Below are positions 50,644 through 58,657 of a stretch of 59,903 nt of DNA, piece after piece (position 1 is the first letter of the stretch; each line of letters opens with the position of its first letter). The notes below the pieces were generated by a model that saw only the letters and a list, made by a program, of their open reading frames with translations, was not told the DNA's origin and ran no database searches. A program made the translations under genes and the position numbers. The stretch is from Streptomyces sp. MUM 178J (GTDB lineage: Bacteria > Actinomycetota > Actinomycetes > Streptomycetales > Streptomycetaceae): assembly GCF_022414575.1 (NCBI RefSeq), contig NZ_JADWYQ010000040.1, positions 1 to 59,903 of the forward strand, written 5' to 3'.

Positions 50644-52223
50644 ACGCCACTGCCGACACCGCTGCCGCCCCACCCCCTCAGAATTTGCCGGGCCGACGCG
50701 GCCGGCACCGACGCGCCGCACCACCGGGGCCAAGGTCAAGGCCGAGGCCGGGTCCCGGGCCGGGCAAGGACGCCCTGCGCGCCGATCCCAGCGCCTCCGT
50801 CGTCGTCTTCCTGGTCGCCCTGCCCCTGTGCGTGGGCGTGGCCGTCGCCTCGGGGGTGCCCGCCGAACTCGGCCTGGTGACCGGCATCGTCGGCGGGCTG
50901 GTCACGGGGCTGCTGCCCGGCAGCAGCCTCCAGGTCAGCGGCCCGGCCGCGGGCCTGACCGTGCTGGTGCTGGAGGCCGTCACGGAGTACGGGCTGGGGC
51001 CGCTGGGCGTGTTCGTGCTGATCGCGGGCGTGCTGCAGCTGCTGATGGGGCTGCTGCGGCTGGGCCGCTGATTCCGGGCCATCTCCATCGCGGTCGTCGA
51101 GGGGATGCTCGCGGGCATCGGCCTCGTCCTGATCGCGGGCCAGCTGTACGCCGTCGCCGACGCGAAGGCGCCGGGCTCCGGCCCCGCCAACCTCGCCGGG
51201 CTGCCCGGGCTCTTCGCCCGCGTGGCCGAGGATCCGCGGGCGCTGACGGCCGGGGCCCTGGGCGTCGGCTCGATCGCGGTCATGGCCCTGTGGAAGCATC
51301 TGCCGGCCCGGGCGCGGACCGTTCCCGCGCCGCTCGCCGCGGTCGGCACGGCCACCGCGCTCACGGCGCTGTTCGGCCTCCCCGTCGAACGGGTGGAGGT
51401 CAGCGGGCTGCTGGGCGTGATCAGCCCGCCGTCCGCCGACGACTTCGGCGCGCTCGCCTCGGCCGGGGCGATCGGCACCGTCGTCGCGATCACCCTTATC
51501 GCCTCGGCGGAGAGCCTGTTCAGCGCGGCAGCCGTGGACCGGCTGCACACCGGCCCGGCCACCCACTACGACAAGGAGCTGATGGCCCAGGGCGCGGGCA
51601 ACGCCGTCTGCGGCGCGCTGGGCGCCCTTCCGATGACCGCGGTGATCGTCCGCAGCGCCGCCAACGTCCAGGCGGGCGCCCGCACCAAGGCCTCCCGGGT
51701 GCTGCACGGCTGCTGGCTGCTGCTGTTCGCAGCACTGGTGCCCGCCGTCCTCGGACTGATCCCGCTGGCCTCCCTCGCGGGCGTCCTCGTCTACTCGGGA
51801 TGGAAGCTCATCCCGCTGGCCGAAGTGCGGCGGCTGTGGCGTGAACGGCGCGGCGAGGCGGTGATCCTGCTGGTCACGGCCGTCGCCATCGTCGCCGCCA
51901 ACATGTTCGAAGGCGTACTCGTCGGACTCCTGCTGGCGATCGCCAAGTCCGCCTGGGAGACCTCCCACGTCCAGGTCCACGTCCAGCCGGACGAAGGGCC
52001 CGACGACGCCCCCCTGCGCGTGGTCGTCTCCGGCAACGCCACTTTCCTGCGCCTCCCCCGCATCCTGAGCACCCTCGAGTCCCTCCCCAAGGACCGCCCC
52101 ATCGAACTGGACCTGCTCAGCCTGCGCCACCTGGACCACGCCTGCCACACGGCCCTGGTCAACTGGGCGGCCCGCCACAACGACGAGAAGGGAGCGACCC
52201 GGGTCCTGCTGCCGACGGCCTGA
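50640..52223 (+). pseudogene. SulP-family anion (bicarbonate/sulfate) transporter with in-frame TGA
   Basis: One reading frame runs from GTG 50640 (overlapping the anhydrase stop) to 52223 but is interrupted by TGA at 51069-51071. The protein reads GLLRLGR-stop-FRAISIAVVEGMLAGIGLVL. SulP relatives have Trp at this point, so a TGG to TGA change explains it. Before the stop are the N-terminal SulP helices (VALPLCVGVAVASGVP, GLVTGLLPGS, VSGPAAGLTVLV). After it come the rest of the transporter and a C-terminal STAS domain (VVVSGNATFLRLP...LDLLSLRHLDHACHTAL). Without the stop it would have about 527 residues. A restart at 51105 or 51114 would lack the first part of the membrane domain. Confidence 0.85.
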
Positions 52224-52287
52224 CCCACCCCGCCCCGCCATGAGACCCTGCGCCTCCGGCGGGGCGGGTCCCGGCTACGGCTGCGGG

Positions 52288-52719
52288 CTACGGCTGCGCA
52301 GGCGCCGGAACAAGCCCCTCCGCGACAAGTCCGGCAAGGACCGCCTCGCCCAGGGCGTGGACGGCCGACTGGGGGCGGACCATCACCGTGAACTCCTTGA
52401 TCAGGCCGTCGTCGTCAAAGTGCAGCAGGTCGATCCCATGGATCTGCCTGCCGCCCGCGGTGGCGCGGAACAGCAGGACCGCCGACGGGGCGGTGACCCC
52501 GTCGGCGCTGGTCTGCGCGGCCCCGGTGTAGTCGCCGACGTAGCGGAAGTCCTCGAAGGTGCGCAGCAGCACCCGGAAGAGGCCCAGCACCATCGGCTTG
52601 CCCTCGAAGGGCTGGAACTTCACGGGGCTGTAGAAGCGGACGTCCTCGGTGAACAGGTCGTCCAGCGCCGCGAGGTCACGGCTGTCGACGGCGGCGCGGA
52701 AGCGGTCTGCCGTGGTCAT
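52288..52719 (-). CDS. SnoaL/NTF2-like protein
   Basis: A 143-residue NTF2-fold protein. AGAGGTGAG precedes the ATG at 52719. FRAAVDSRDLAALDDLFTEDVRFYSPV is the characteristic N-terminal helix-loop-strand (D....L...F..DV.F), and the C-terminal strand pattern IHGIDLLHFDDDGLIKEFTVMVRP closes the cone. Members are small cyclases, isomerases or ligand-binding proteins; no catalytic residue can be assigned. It is divergent from a PadR gene, with two operator-like palindromes in the shared promoter, so PadR probably regulates it. Confidence 0.85.
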   Translation of the reverse strand: MTTADRFRAAVDSRDLAALDDLFTEDVRFYSPVKFQPFEGKPMVLGLFRVLLRTFEDFRYVGDYTGAAQTSADGVTAPSAVLLFRATAGGRQIHGIDLLHFDDDGLIKEFTVMVRPQSAVHALGEAVLAGLVAEGLVPAPAQP

Positions 52720-52735
52720 GGCTCACCTCTCTACA

Positions 52736-52769
52736 TACTCATGATTATGACTACTCATATTTATGAGTA
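52736..52769. promoter_or_regulatory. Double PadR-type operator in the divergent promoter
   Basis: TACTCATATTTATGAGTA (52752-52769) is a perfect 18-bp palindrome. A second copy with two changes (TACTCATGATTATGACTA, 52736-52753) begins 16 bp upstream and overlaps it by 2 bp. The stretch is strikingly AT-rich for this genome and sits between the SnoaL-like and PadR genes, so autoregulation plus control of the partner gene is likely. Confidence 0.75.
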
Positions 52770-52828
52770 CCATGGGGGCGGTCTCCCGGGACAGGGAGCG
52801 ACAGGGAGCGAGCGAGAGGTGCGAGCCG

Positions 52829-53398
52829 ATGGCACTGCGGCACGCCGTGCTGGCGGCGCTGCTCGACGGAGAGCTGAGCGGCTACCAACTGGCCAAGGCC
52901 TTCGATCTGGGCGTGGCGAACTTCTGGTACGCCCGGCCGCAGCAGCTCTACGCCGAACTGGCCCGGCTGGAGAAGGAAGGGCTGATCGCAGGGCGGGAGG
53001 TGGTCCAGGAGACCCGCCCCAACAAGCGCCTGTTCCAGGTGACCGACGCCGGGCTGGAAGAGCTGCAAGGCTTTGCCGCCGCCCCCACAAAGCCGTCGTT
53101 CATCCGTGACGACCTGCTCGTCAAGGTCCAGGCCGCCGATCATGTCACCACGACCGCCCTGATCGCGCAGCTGTCCGAGCGCGCCGCCTTCGCCCAGGCC
53201 AAGGTCGACCTGTTCGACAAGCTGCTGCGCACCATGCGAGGCGACCGCACGGAGGAGGAGTTCCTGCACCACGGCAGCCGCATCGGGCCGTATCTGACGT
53301 GCCAGCGCGGCCTCGCCTTCGAGCAGGGCAACCGCGACTGGTGCGAGCGCACGATCGCGGCCCTGCGCGAGAGACAGCGGACCCGCGCCCGACCCTGA
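52829..53398 (+). CDS. PadR family regulator with C-terminal dimerisation domain
   Basis: A 189-residue PadR protein (larger, PadR-s2-like subgroup). The ATG at 52829 follows GAGAGG; earlier in-frame codons start in the operator region. ALRHAVLAALLDGELSGYQLAKAF...FWYARPQQLYAELARLEKEGLI is the winged helix with the recognition helix, and KRLFQVTDAGLEEL the wing. The C-terminal half is helical (about 90-189) and serves dimerisation. It probably represses itself and the divergent SnoaL-like gene through the double palindrome. Confidence 0.92.
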   Translation: MALRHAVLAALLDGELSGYQLAKAFDLGVANFWYARPQQLYAELARLEKEGLIAGREVVQETRPNKRLFQVTDAGLEELQGFAAAPTKPSFIRDDLLVKVQAADHVTTTALIAQLSERAAFAQAKVDLFDKLLRTMRGDRTEEEFLHHGSRIGPYLTCQRGLAFEQGNRDWCERTIAALRERQRTRARP

Positions 53399-53537
53399 CG
53401 CCCCGCACCGCCGTCACGCCCGGCAGGCCTTGACTCTATTCACCGACGAGCCCGCCGGTGCGCAGCCTTTTGAGGACCGACGGGGCCGCCGTCGTACGCC
53501 GCATTCTCTGGGGGCATCGAGTGTGATGCCTGCTTCT

Positions 53538-54269
53538 CTACTTCTCGTCTTTGGCCCCGTGGGCGTGCCGGGTGCTGGGGACGTTGACGGCTTGCCCTAC
53601 GGCGGGCGGCTGGGGTGGTCCGGGTCTGACGGGGACACCCGGCACGCCCTCGGGAGGCCGGGGTGCCTGACGGCGAGTTTGAGGGTCAGGGGTCCGGTCG
53701 TTGTCCGCTAGCCGTAGGGTGAGCAGCAGGCCGTCGAGGGTGTCCGTGTCGAGTACGGCCCCGGTGTGGTGCGCTGTCGCTTCCAGCACAGGGACCAAGC
53801 CGGGGTACTCCTCGCCCGATGCGTCGAGCCGCTCCTGTACCGCATCCCACCAGGGGTGCGGGGGATGCGGTTTGGCGCTGGCGGCACCCGGCTCGAACCG
53901 CTCGGCGCACTGTCCGTCCCGCCAGTACGCAAAGCCGTTCATACCGTCCCCGCCCCGCAGCACACTGAAGGTTTCCGTGCCGCAGGACAGTGCGGACAGG
54001 GGGCCGGGCATGCACCCTATGACCCCGTAGTCCTCGAAGCAGAACGACCAGTCGCCCACCTGCCCTGCCCGCAGTACCGACCCCTCCGGCAGGTCGCCGT
54101 CGGCCAGCTGGGCGGCCTGCTGCCGGGTGAGAAGCCGGGCGGTGCGCGCATCGGCCCCGTAGCGGACGAGCACTTCTTCGGGAGTGATGCCGCGGGTGAT
54201 GGTCACGCACCACATAACGCCGCGCGGGTCCCCGGCCCACGCCCATGGCCCGGTCATGGAGTCTTTCAC
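53538..54269 (-). CDS. DUF6461 domain-containing protein
   Basis: About 243 residues from GTG 54269, which follows GAAGGGA by 5-6 nt; the ATG at 54257 is an alternative. CVTITRGITPEEVLVRYGAD, LRAGQVGDWSFCFEDYGVIG, LSCGTETFSVLRGGDGMNGFAYWRDGQCAERFEPG match the DUF6461 pattern common in Streptomyces. The C-terminal 60 residues are Pro-rich and low-complexity. No enzyme signature is known; such genes often occur near polymorphic-toxin and immunity loci, which is only a hint to function. Confidence 0.78.
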   Translation of the reverse strand: MKDSMTGPWAWAGDPRGVMWCVTITRGITPEEVLVRYGADARTARLLTRQQAAQLADGDLPEGSVLRAGQVGDWSFCFEDYGVIGCMPGPLSALSCGTETFSVLRGGDGMNGFAYWRDGQCAERFEPGAASAKPHPPHPWWDAVQERLDASGEEYPGLVPVLEATAHHTGAVLDTDTLDGLLLTLRLADNDRTPDPQTRRQAPRPPEGVPGVPVRPGPPQPPAVGQAVNVPSTRHAHGAKDEK

Positions 54270-54626
54270 TGGTGTCCCTTCGGGTTCAGCCGGGCGGAGC
54301 CCGGAGCATCGTCCTCGGGCCCGAGTTGTGCTGTGCCCTCTGTCAGTCGACGACGGAGACGTTGTGTCGGCACACAGAGCACCATCGGTCCCTCCCTCGA
54401 AGGAGCCGGCGAAGGGGAACTCGTCGCACGAGTCGTTCGGGATCAGAAGCGTTTGCGTTCCGGGCCGTTGGGTGGGTGTGAGCGATCTGGTGGGAGACAC
54501 GGCATCTGTCGCCTCGGCGCAGGAGGCCGTGCGGTTGCGCGCGGTGGCCGCGCTGGTGGCGGGGCGGGACCGTGAGACAGCTTGACGGAGGCCCTCCGCC
54601 CCTCCGGCGGCGCGCCCCCCGGACCG
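54270..54626. other. Spacer with a possible short gene remnant
   Basis: About 357 nt. A 35-codon reading frame at 54478-54585 (plus; VSDLVGDTASVASAQEAVRLRAVAALVAG...) resembles the first helix of small streptomycete HTH-type proteins but stops at once, so it may be a fragment. The rest should contain the DUF6461 gene promoter. No strong promoter or hairpin was identified. Confidence 0.35.
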
Positions 54627-55178
54627 TCAGTCGGTCCGTTCCGCCTCCGGACGGCAGCGCTTGACCTGCGTCACCTGCTTCGGGTGGGGCATCTCCAGCC
54701 GCACTGTGGTCCGTTCGCCGCCCTCCAGGGTGATGTCCTTGTGGGCGCGGTCGACGACGCGGTCGGCGGCGCCGAGGAATTCGACCTCGATGCGGTATGT
54801 GTGGGCAGGCCCGGGGGCGGCCGCGACCGCGACCGTGGCCGCGGTGAGGGCCTTGCGCGTGCGGGTGGCCTTGCGGACGCAGGTGACGACCCTCACCGTC
54901 GCGGCGTCTGTGGCCGTGGGGGTGGGTGTCGGGGTGTACGCGTCGTACGCGTCGGAGCCGGACGAACCCCCGTCGTAGACGTCGTCATCGTCATCGTCAT
55001 AGCGCTGGGAGGAACGCTGGTAGCCGCTGCCGCCGTTGCTCTTGTCCGAGGTGGAGCAGCCTCCTCCGCCGTCTCCCCCACCTCCGCCGCTGCCGCGGCC
55101 CTTCCCGCTGGAGAAGCCCGTCAGGGCGAGCACGACGACAACCAGAACGGCCGCCAGTTTGAATCGTCGGCGCACCAT
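54627..55178 (-). CDS. Secreted or membrane-anchored low-complexity protein
   Basis: 183 residues. GAGGGGGGA lies about 10 nt before the ATG at 55178. The N-terminus (MVRRRFKLAAVLVVVVLALTGFSSG) is a signal peptide or anchor without a lipobox. Gly-rich, Asp-rich and Thr-Pro repeats follow (GGGGDGGGG, YDDDDDDVYD, TPTPTPTAT). A C-terminal domain of about 85 residues then has two cysteines (VVTCVRK and VKRCRP) and HTYRIEVEFLGAADRVVDRA, which looks like a small beta domain of the FxLYD/Ig type. The function is unknown. Confidence 0.65.
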   Translation of the reverse strand: MVRRRFKLAAVLVVVVLALTGFSSGKGRGSGGGGGDGGGGCSTSDKSNGGSGYQRSSQRYDDDDDDVYDGGSSGSDAYDAYTPTPTPTATDAATVRVVTCVRKATRTRKALTAATVAVAAAPGPAHTYRIEVEFLGAADRVVDRAHKDITLEGGERTTVRLEMPHPKQVTQVKRCRPEAERTD

Positions 55179-55456
55179 GGTCCGCCATCCCCCCTCACTG
55201 CTGGACGGCCCCGCCCGAAGTTCCGTGCGGGGCCGCTGTGTTCATGCAAGTGCATCGTAGGCGGGATGGTGCATTGCCCTGAAAGGCGGGGACGCAGGTG
55301 GCGGTTGTTGGCTCTTCAGCTCGGTGCATCCAGGACGTCGATTCGCAGTCAGCAGGTGGAGCAGATACGCGATGCGGGCGACCCCCGGCAGCGAATGGTG
55401 CGGACATCTTCGAGCAGGACATCATTTCCAAGTTCCGGGGCTGGTGAACAACCGCG

Positions 55457-55708
55457 ATGCACGAACTCTTCGCACAACTGCTCCGCCAGGGCTTCGCCGA
55501 CATAAACGCCGCCGCTGCGTCCTGGAGAAACTGGCCCAGGGATTCGACGACATACAGCGCGGCAGCCGCAAGCGCGTGACCGGCCCGCTGCACAAGGCGG
55601 GCTGGGCAGGTGTCAGCGCAACGTATGGCTTCGCGGCTATGGAAGCAACGGAGACCAAGCTGGGCACGGCCGAGGTGAACGCCCGCCTGATCGGCCTGGT
55701 GGGCGGGT
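55457..55708 (+). pseudogene. Decayed N-terminal part of a DUF1023-type hydrolase
   Basis: MHELFAQLLRQGFADINAAA and ASWR from ATG 55457 run in one frame. One base is missing from an A-run at 55528-55530, and the sequence continues in another frame as KLAQGFDDIQRGSRKRV, then HKAGWAGVSATYGFAAMEAT and NARLIGLV. These are the WXG100-like helices found at the N-terminus of streptomycete DUF1023 proteins. The expected middle part of 200 or so residues is absent, and the frame changes again just before the hydrolase domain (WWAGLSEERRQF). This is decay by frameshift plus deletion. Confidence 0.7.
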
Positions 55709-56644
55709 TTGAGCGAGGAAAGGCGGCAGTTCTACCTCGCTGGCTACCCGGACAGGATCGGAGCTCTGGACGGTCTTCCCGCGCCCGCCCGCGACGAGGC
55801 CAACCGTTCAGCCCTGGACCTGCGTCTGAACGACTACGCGCTGCGCGAAGGCAGCCTCGGCTACCACGACCGGTACAACTTCCGGAACCTGACCACGCTC
55901 AAGGACCGTTTGGAGAAGACGGACAGCGGCCCGGCTAGCAAGCAGATGTACCTGCTCGGCTTCGGCACCGAGAAGGACGGCCGCGCGATCGTGGCCCTGG
56001 GCAACCCGGACACCGCCCGGCACACTGCCGTCCTGGTGCCGGGAACGGACAATCAGCTGGACAACTACGGCGGACAGCTGAACCGCATCGACAAGCTGCA
56101 GAACGCAGCTGCTAACTCAAGTGCACCCGGAGAGGGCATCTCCGTGATCAGCTGGATGGACTATGACGCCCCCGAGATCGATGGAAGTGTCATCACCCAA
56201 GGTCGCGCGCAAGCGGGTGCCGAAGATCTGCGGGACTTCACCCACGGCCTCCGGTCAGCACACGAGGGCGATCGCGTGCACCTGACCGTCATCGGCCACA
56301 GTTACGGGTCTTCCATGACGGGGGCCGCCGACGCTGGCGGCACGGGGTTGGACGCGGACGACATCGTGGTCGTCGGCAGTCCAGGCCTCACCGTGGAACG
56401 CGCCGACCAACTGCACGTCAATCCCGATCACCTGTGGGTGGGGGCCTCCGAGAACGACTTCGTATCCAACTGGGCATCCGGCCGCACCCTCTCGGAGGAC
56501 CCCAAGGAACCTGCTTTCGGAGCCCAGAGGATGTATGTGGACACTTCGGGACACAGCGGCTACTGGGACGACGGCAGCCAGAGCCTCGACAACCAGGGGC
56601 GCATCATCGCCGGACTGAAGCCCCGCCCCGCGCCGTCCGACTGA
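55709..56644 (+). CDS. DUF1023-type alpha/beta hydrolase, N-terminally truncated
   Basis: A 311-residue ORF from TTG 55709. Its frame extends upstream through WWAG, as in full-length relatives, but ends at a TGA near 55691, so the N-terminus has been lost. The hydrolase domain looks complete: LLGFGTEKDGRAIVALGNPDTARHTAVLVPGT, then SVISWMDYDAPE, the nucleophile elbow in TVIGHSYGSSMTG, VVVGSPGLTVERADQL and a late HSGYWD that probably holds the catalytic His. It may survive as a free hydrolase, but no ribosome site is convincing. A lipoprotein gene follows 20 nt later, the usual partner order. Confidence 0.65.
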   Translation: MSEERRQFYLAGYPDRIGALDGLPAPARDEANRSALDLRLNDYALREGSLGYHDRYNFRNLTTLKDRLEKTDSGPASKQMYLLGFGTEKDGRAIVALGNPDTARHTAVLVPGTDNQLDNYGGQLNRIDKLQNAAANSSAPGEGISVISWMDYDAPEIDGSVITQGRAQAGAEDLRDFTHGLRSAHEGDRVHLTVIGHSYGSSMTGAADAGGTGLDADDIVVVGSPGLTVERADQLHVNPDHLWVGASENDFVSNWASGRTLSEDPKEPAFGAQRMYVDTSGHSGYWDDGSQSLDNQGRIIAGLKPRPAPSD

Positions 56645-56664
56645 TCCGAAAGAGACCGCAAACC

Positions 56665-57180
56665 ATGCCCATGACGCGGAGGGCGCTCATCGCCCTAGCC
56701 CTCACACTCCTGCTCGGAGGCTGCATGTCCGAAAATGGTGTCAACGATGCCCTTCCCCGCATGAGCAAGGAAAAGGCGGAGGCATGGGCTCAGCACTGGG
56801 TCGAGTCCATGGCCCGCACGACCAAGTCCGAGATAATCCCCAACACATCCAAGGCGAACTTCACCAACTGCACCGGCAAGAACGGCGAGACGGCCGAAGA
56901 CGGCCGGTTCACATTGATGTTCAACGCACGCGCCAAACTGCCCCGGTCTCAGTACACCAAGGCAGTAAAGGCGTTGAGAAACGAACTCGAAACCCAGGGA
57001 TTCAAGATCGTTGGCTACGAGGAAGGCCCCGGGCAGGAACGTGGCGCCTACGGAGTGCAGGCCAGCCATCCCAAGGACAGGCAGTACGTCTCCGCGGGTG
57101 ACGTGGCCGAGGACCAATGGAGCCTGTCCGTCGACACCCCCTGCCTCCTGCCGCCCGACGCTGAACAGCAGCAGTTCTGA
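56665..57180 (+). CDS. Lipoprotein partner of the DUF1023 hydrolase locus
   Basis: 171 residues. The ATG at 56665 (or 56671) is preceded by AAAGAGA. The lipobox is LTLLLGGC, so the protein is lipid-anchored outside the membrane. The mature domain is alpha/beta with one conserved-looking Cys pair (FTNCTGKNG and DTPCLLPP) and a helix ALRNELETQGFKIVGYEEGPG. Small lipoproteins of this type commonly follow DUF1023 hydrolase genes in Streptomyces. Function unknown. Confidence 0.75.
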   Translation: MPMTRRALIALALTLLLGGCMSENGVNDALPRMSKEKAEAWAQHWVESMARTTKSEIIPNTSKANFTNCTGKNGETAEDGRFTLMFNARAKLPRSQYTKAVKALRNELETQGFKIVGYEEGPGQERGAYGVQASHPKDRQYVSAGDVAEDQWSLSVDTPCLLPPDAEQQQF

Positions 57181-57197
57181 AGAAAACGGGTTCGTCC

Positions 57198-57472
57198 CGC
57201 CCGCGAACGCGGCTCGTTCACCGAGGCGATACGCCAGGTCCCCACGGAGATGCGGACTGCCCTCGCCCTGCGCCGGGCGGCGGGTCCGCGGTCTGCGACG
57301 GCTCCCGCACCGTCGTGCCCCGTGCCCTGCCTCACGCGGCCGTGGTCGTCGACTGTTTCCGCATCGTGCAGCTCGCTCAGCGCCACCTCGCCGCCTGCGC
57401 CGACGCCTCACCTGGAAGCAGCACGGCCGCGGGGCCCGCAAGGGCGACAGCTTCTACACCGTCCGCAAATAG
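57198..57472 (+). pseudogene. ISL3-family transposase remnant
   Basis: Several frames together give ISL3 transposase pieces in the right order. RERGSFTEAIRQVPTEMRTA (about 57198-57260) matches the RSFTEAI motif. LPHAAVVVDCFRIVQLAQRH (about 57324-57385) matches the LPHA..VVD.FH.VQLA motif around the catalytic Asp. RRRLTWKQHGRGARKGDSFY (about 57405-57466) matches the following R-rich region. Most of the enzyme is deleted and the frame changes at least twice. No terminal inverted repeats could be assigned. It marks an old insertion in this decayed stretch. Confidence 0.7.
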
Positions 57473-57642
57473 CCGTTCCCGGTGGCCTGCCGCCAGGTGT
57501 CGGGCTTCGATGCGGAGCCTCCTCCGGTGACAGTGAGTCGGCATGACCGCGGGCCTCCCGCAGCCTGGGTTATGGTGCGCCGCGCACCACGAGATGTGTG
57601 TGGCGCATCGCTACGAACGAACAATAAGAAGAGGGCACCCGT

Positions 57643-58293
57643 ATGGCTTCCCATGCTCGCACCAAGGTCTATCGGCTCGCCGCCCTGGCGGTCGGCGCCG
57701 GTCTCGTGGCCGGCTGCTCCGCCGACAGCGGGCCGTCGGTCGAGAAGGCGAACGACGAGCTGCGCTCGACGTCGTTCCACGCGTCCGGAGGGACGACCGC
57801 GTTCGCCGGTGGGGCGCAGGAGATATGGTGGGACCCCGAGCAGGGCCTCCGTCTGAAGTCTTCCGGGAACGGCGGGTCCGGCGAGATGTACTGCAAGGAC
57901 GGCACGACGTACTTCAGCGCCGCCCTCTTCGCCGCCTCGCTGAAGCAGAGGGGACAGTCGATCACTGTCCCCAGTCATCTGACCGATATCTTCATCACCG
58001 CCGAGTCAGACCAGGACTGCGACGTGTACTTCGCAATCCCCGAGAGCGCGGAGCACGCGCCCTGGAGCGACGGCAAGCGGACCACGGCCTTCGCCGTGTC
58101 GGAGGGCGGCGCCTCCGACACGTACTACGTGGATAATGAAAGTTCGCGCCTCGTACAGCTGGAAGCAGAACGGGACGGGCGGACCAGCACGACGAACTAC
58201 GACTCCTTCGGAGAGAAGTTCTCCATCACGATTCCGACGGAGGACCAGACCATGTCGAGCGACGAGTTCCGCAGCCAGGTTTCGGGCAGCTGA
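57643..58293 (+). CDS. Lipoprotein, LppX/DUF-like
   Basis: 216 residues. GAAGAGGG precedes the ATG at 57643. The lipobox is LVAGC (about residues 20-25). The mature protein begins SADSGPSVEKANDELRSTSFHASGGTTAFAGG, which resembles streptomycete lipoproteins of the LolA/LppX-like fold (variable strands, FSAALFAASL, TYYVDNESSRLVQLE). Two later cysteines (EMYCKDG, DQDCDVY) could pair. It is probably a surface lipid- or polymer-binding protein. It stands alone between two decayed stretches. Confidence 0.72.
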   Translation: MASHARTKVYRLAALAVGAGLVAGCSADSGPSVEKANDELRSTSFHASGGTTAFAGGAQEIWWDPEQGLRLKSSGNGGSGEMYCKDGTTYFSAALFAASLKQRGQSITVPSHLTDIFITAESDQDCDVYFAIPESAEHAPWSDGKRTTAFAVSEGGASDTYYVDNESSRLVQLEAERDGRTSTTNYDSFGEKFSITIPTEDQTMSSDEFRSQVSGS

Positions 58294-58657
58294 CGGTCAA
58301 CAGGGGAAGACGCCCGGCCCGGAGAAGCGGTGCCGGGCAAGGGCGGGAACGTGGTGACGGTCCGGCTCGACCCCGATGGCGACGTCGACCTGCTGCTGAC
58401 GGCCGGCGCGTCGGGGAAGAGCGCGCTGGAGCCCGTGTAGGTGTTGGAGCTGCCCACGGACCTTCGCCACACGGGCCAGGTGATTCTGTCCGCTCCGTGC
58501 AACAGGAGGCCTGGCGGGCGCCGATCCCGAGACGGCCGTCGTACCGCTCACGGAAGGGGCTCCGTACGGCGGCCGCCGATTCTGTGCCTCCCCTGCGGTC
58601 CTGACGCTACGCCGCGCGGGGCCCGGCCGCCACCAGGGGCGGCCGGAGACACATGGC
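58294..58657. other. Spacer with a short reading-frame fragment
   Basis: A 36-codon frame at 58330-58440 (VPGKGGNVVTVRLDPDGDVD...) ends at TAG 58438-58440. The same frame continues past that stop (VLELPTDLRHTGQVILSAP), suggesting a broken gene with a premature stop. I could not assign a family. It is convergent with the kinase gene, and no clear terminator was seen. Confidence 0.3.

Noticed and set aside
51069..51071. TGA read as selenocysteine in the SulP gene
   Set aside because: The family has Trp here, no SECIS-like hairpin was seen immediately after the codon, and selenocysteine has no known role in SulP transporters. A nonsense mutation is simpler.
54478..54585. 35-codon ORF VSDLVGDTASV...
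   Set aside because: It looks protein-like but is too short, with no homologous continuation in any frame; it is mentioned only as a possible fragment.
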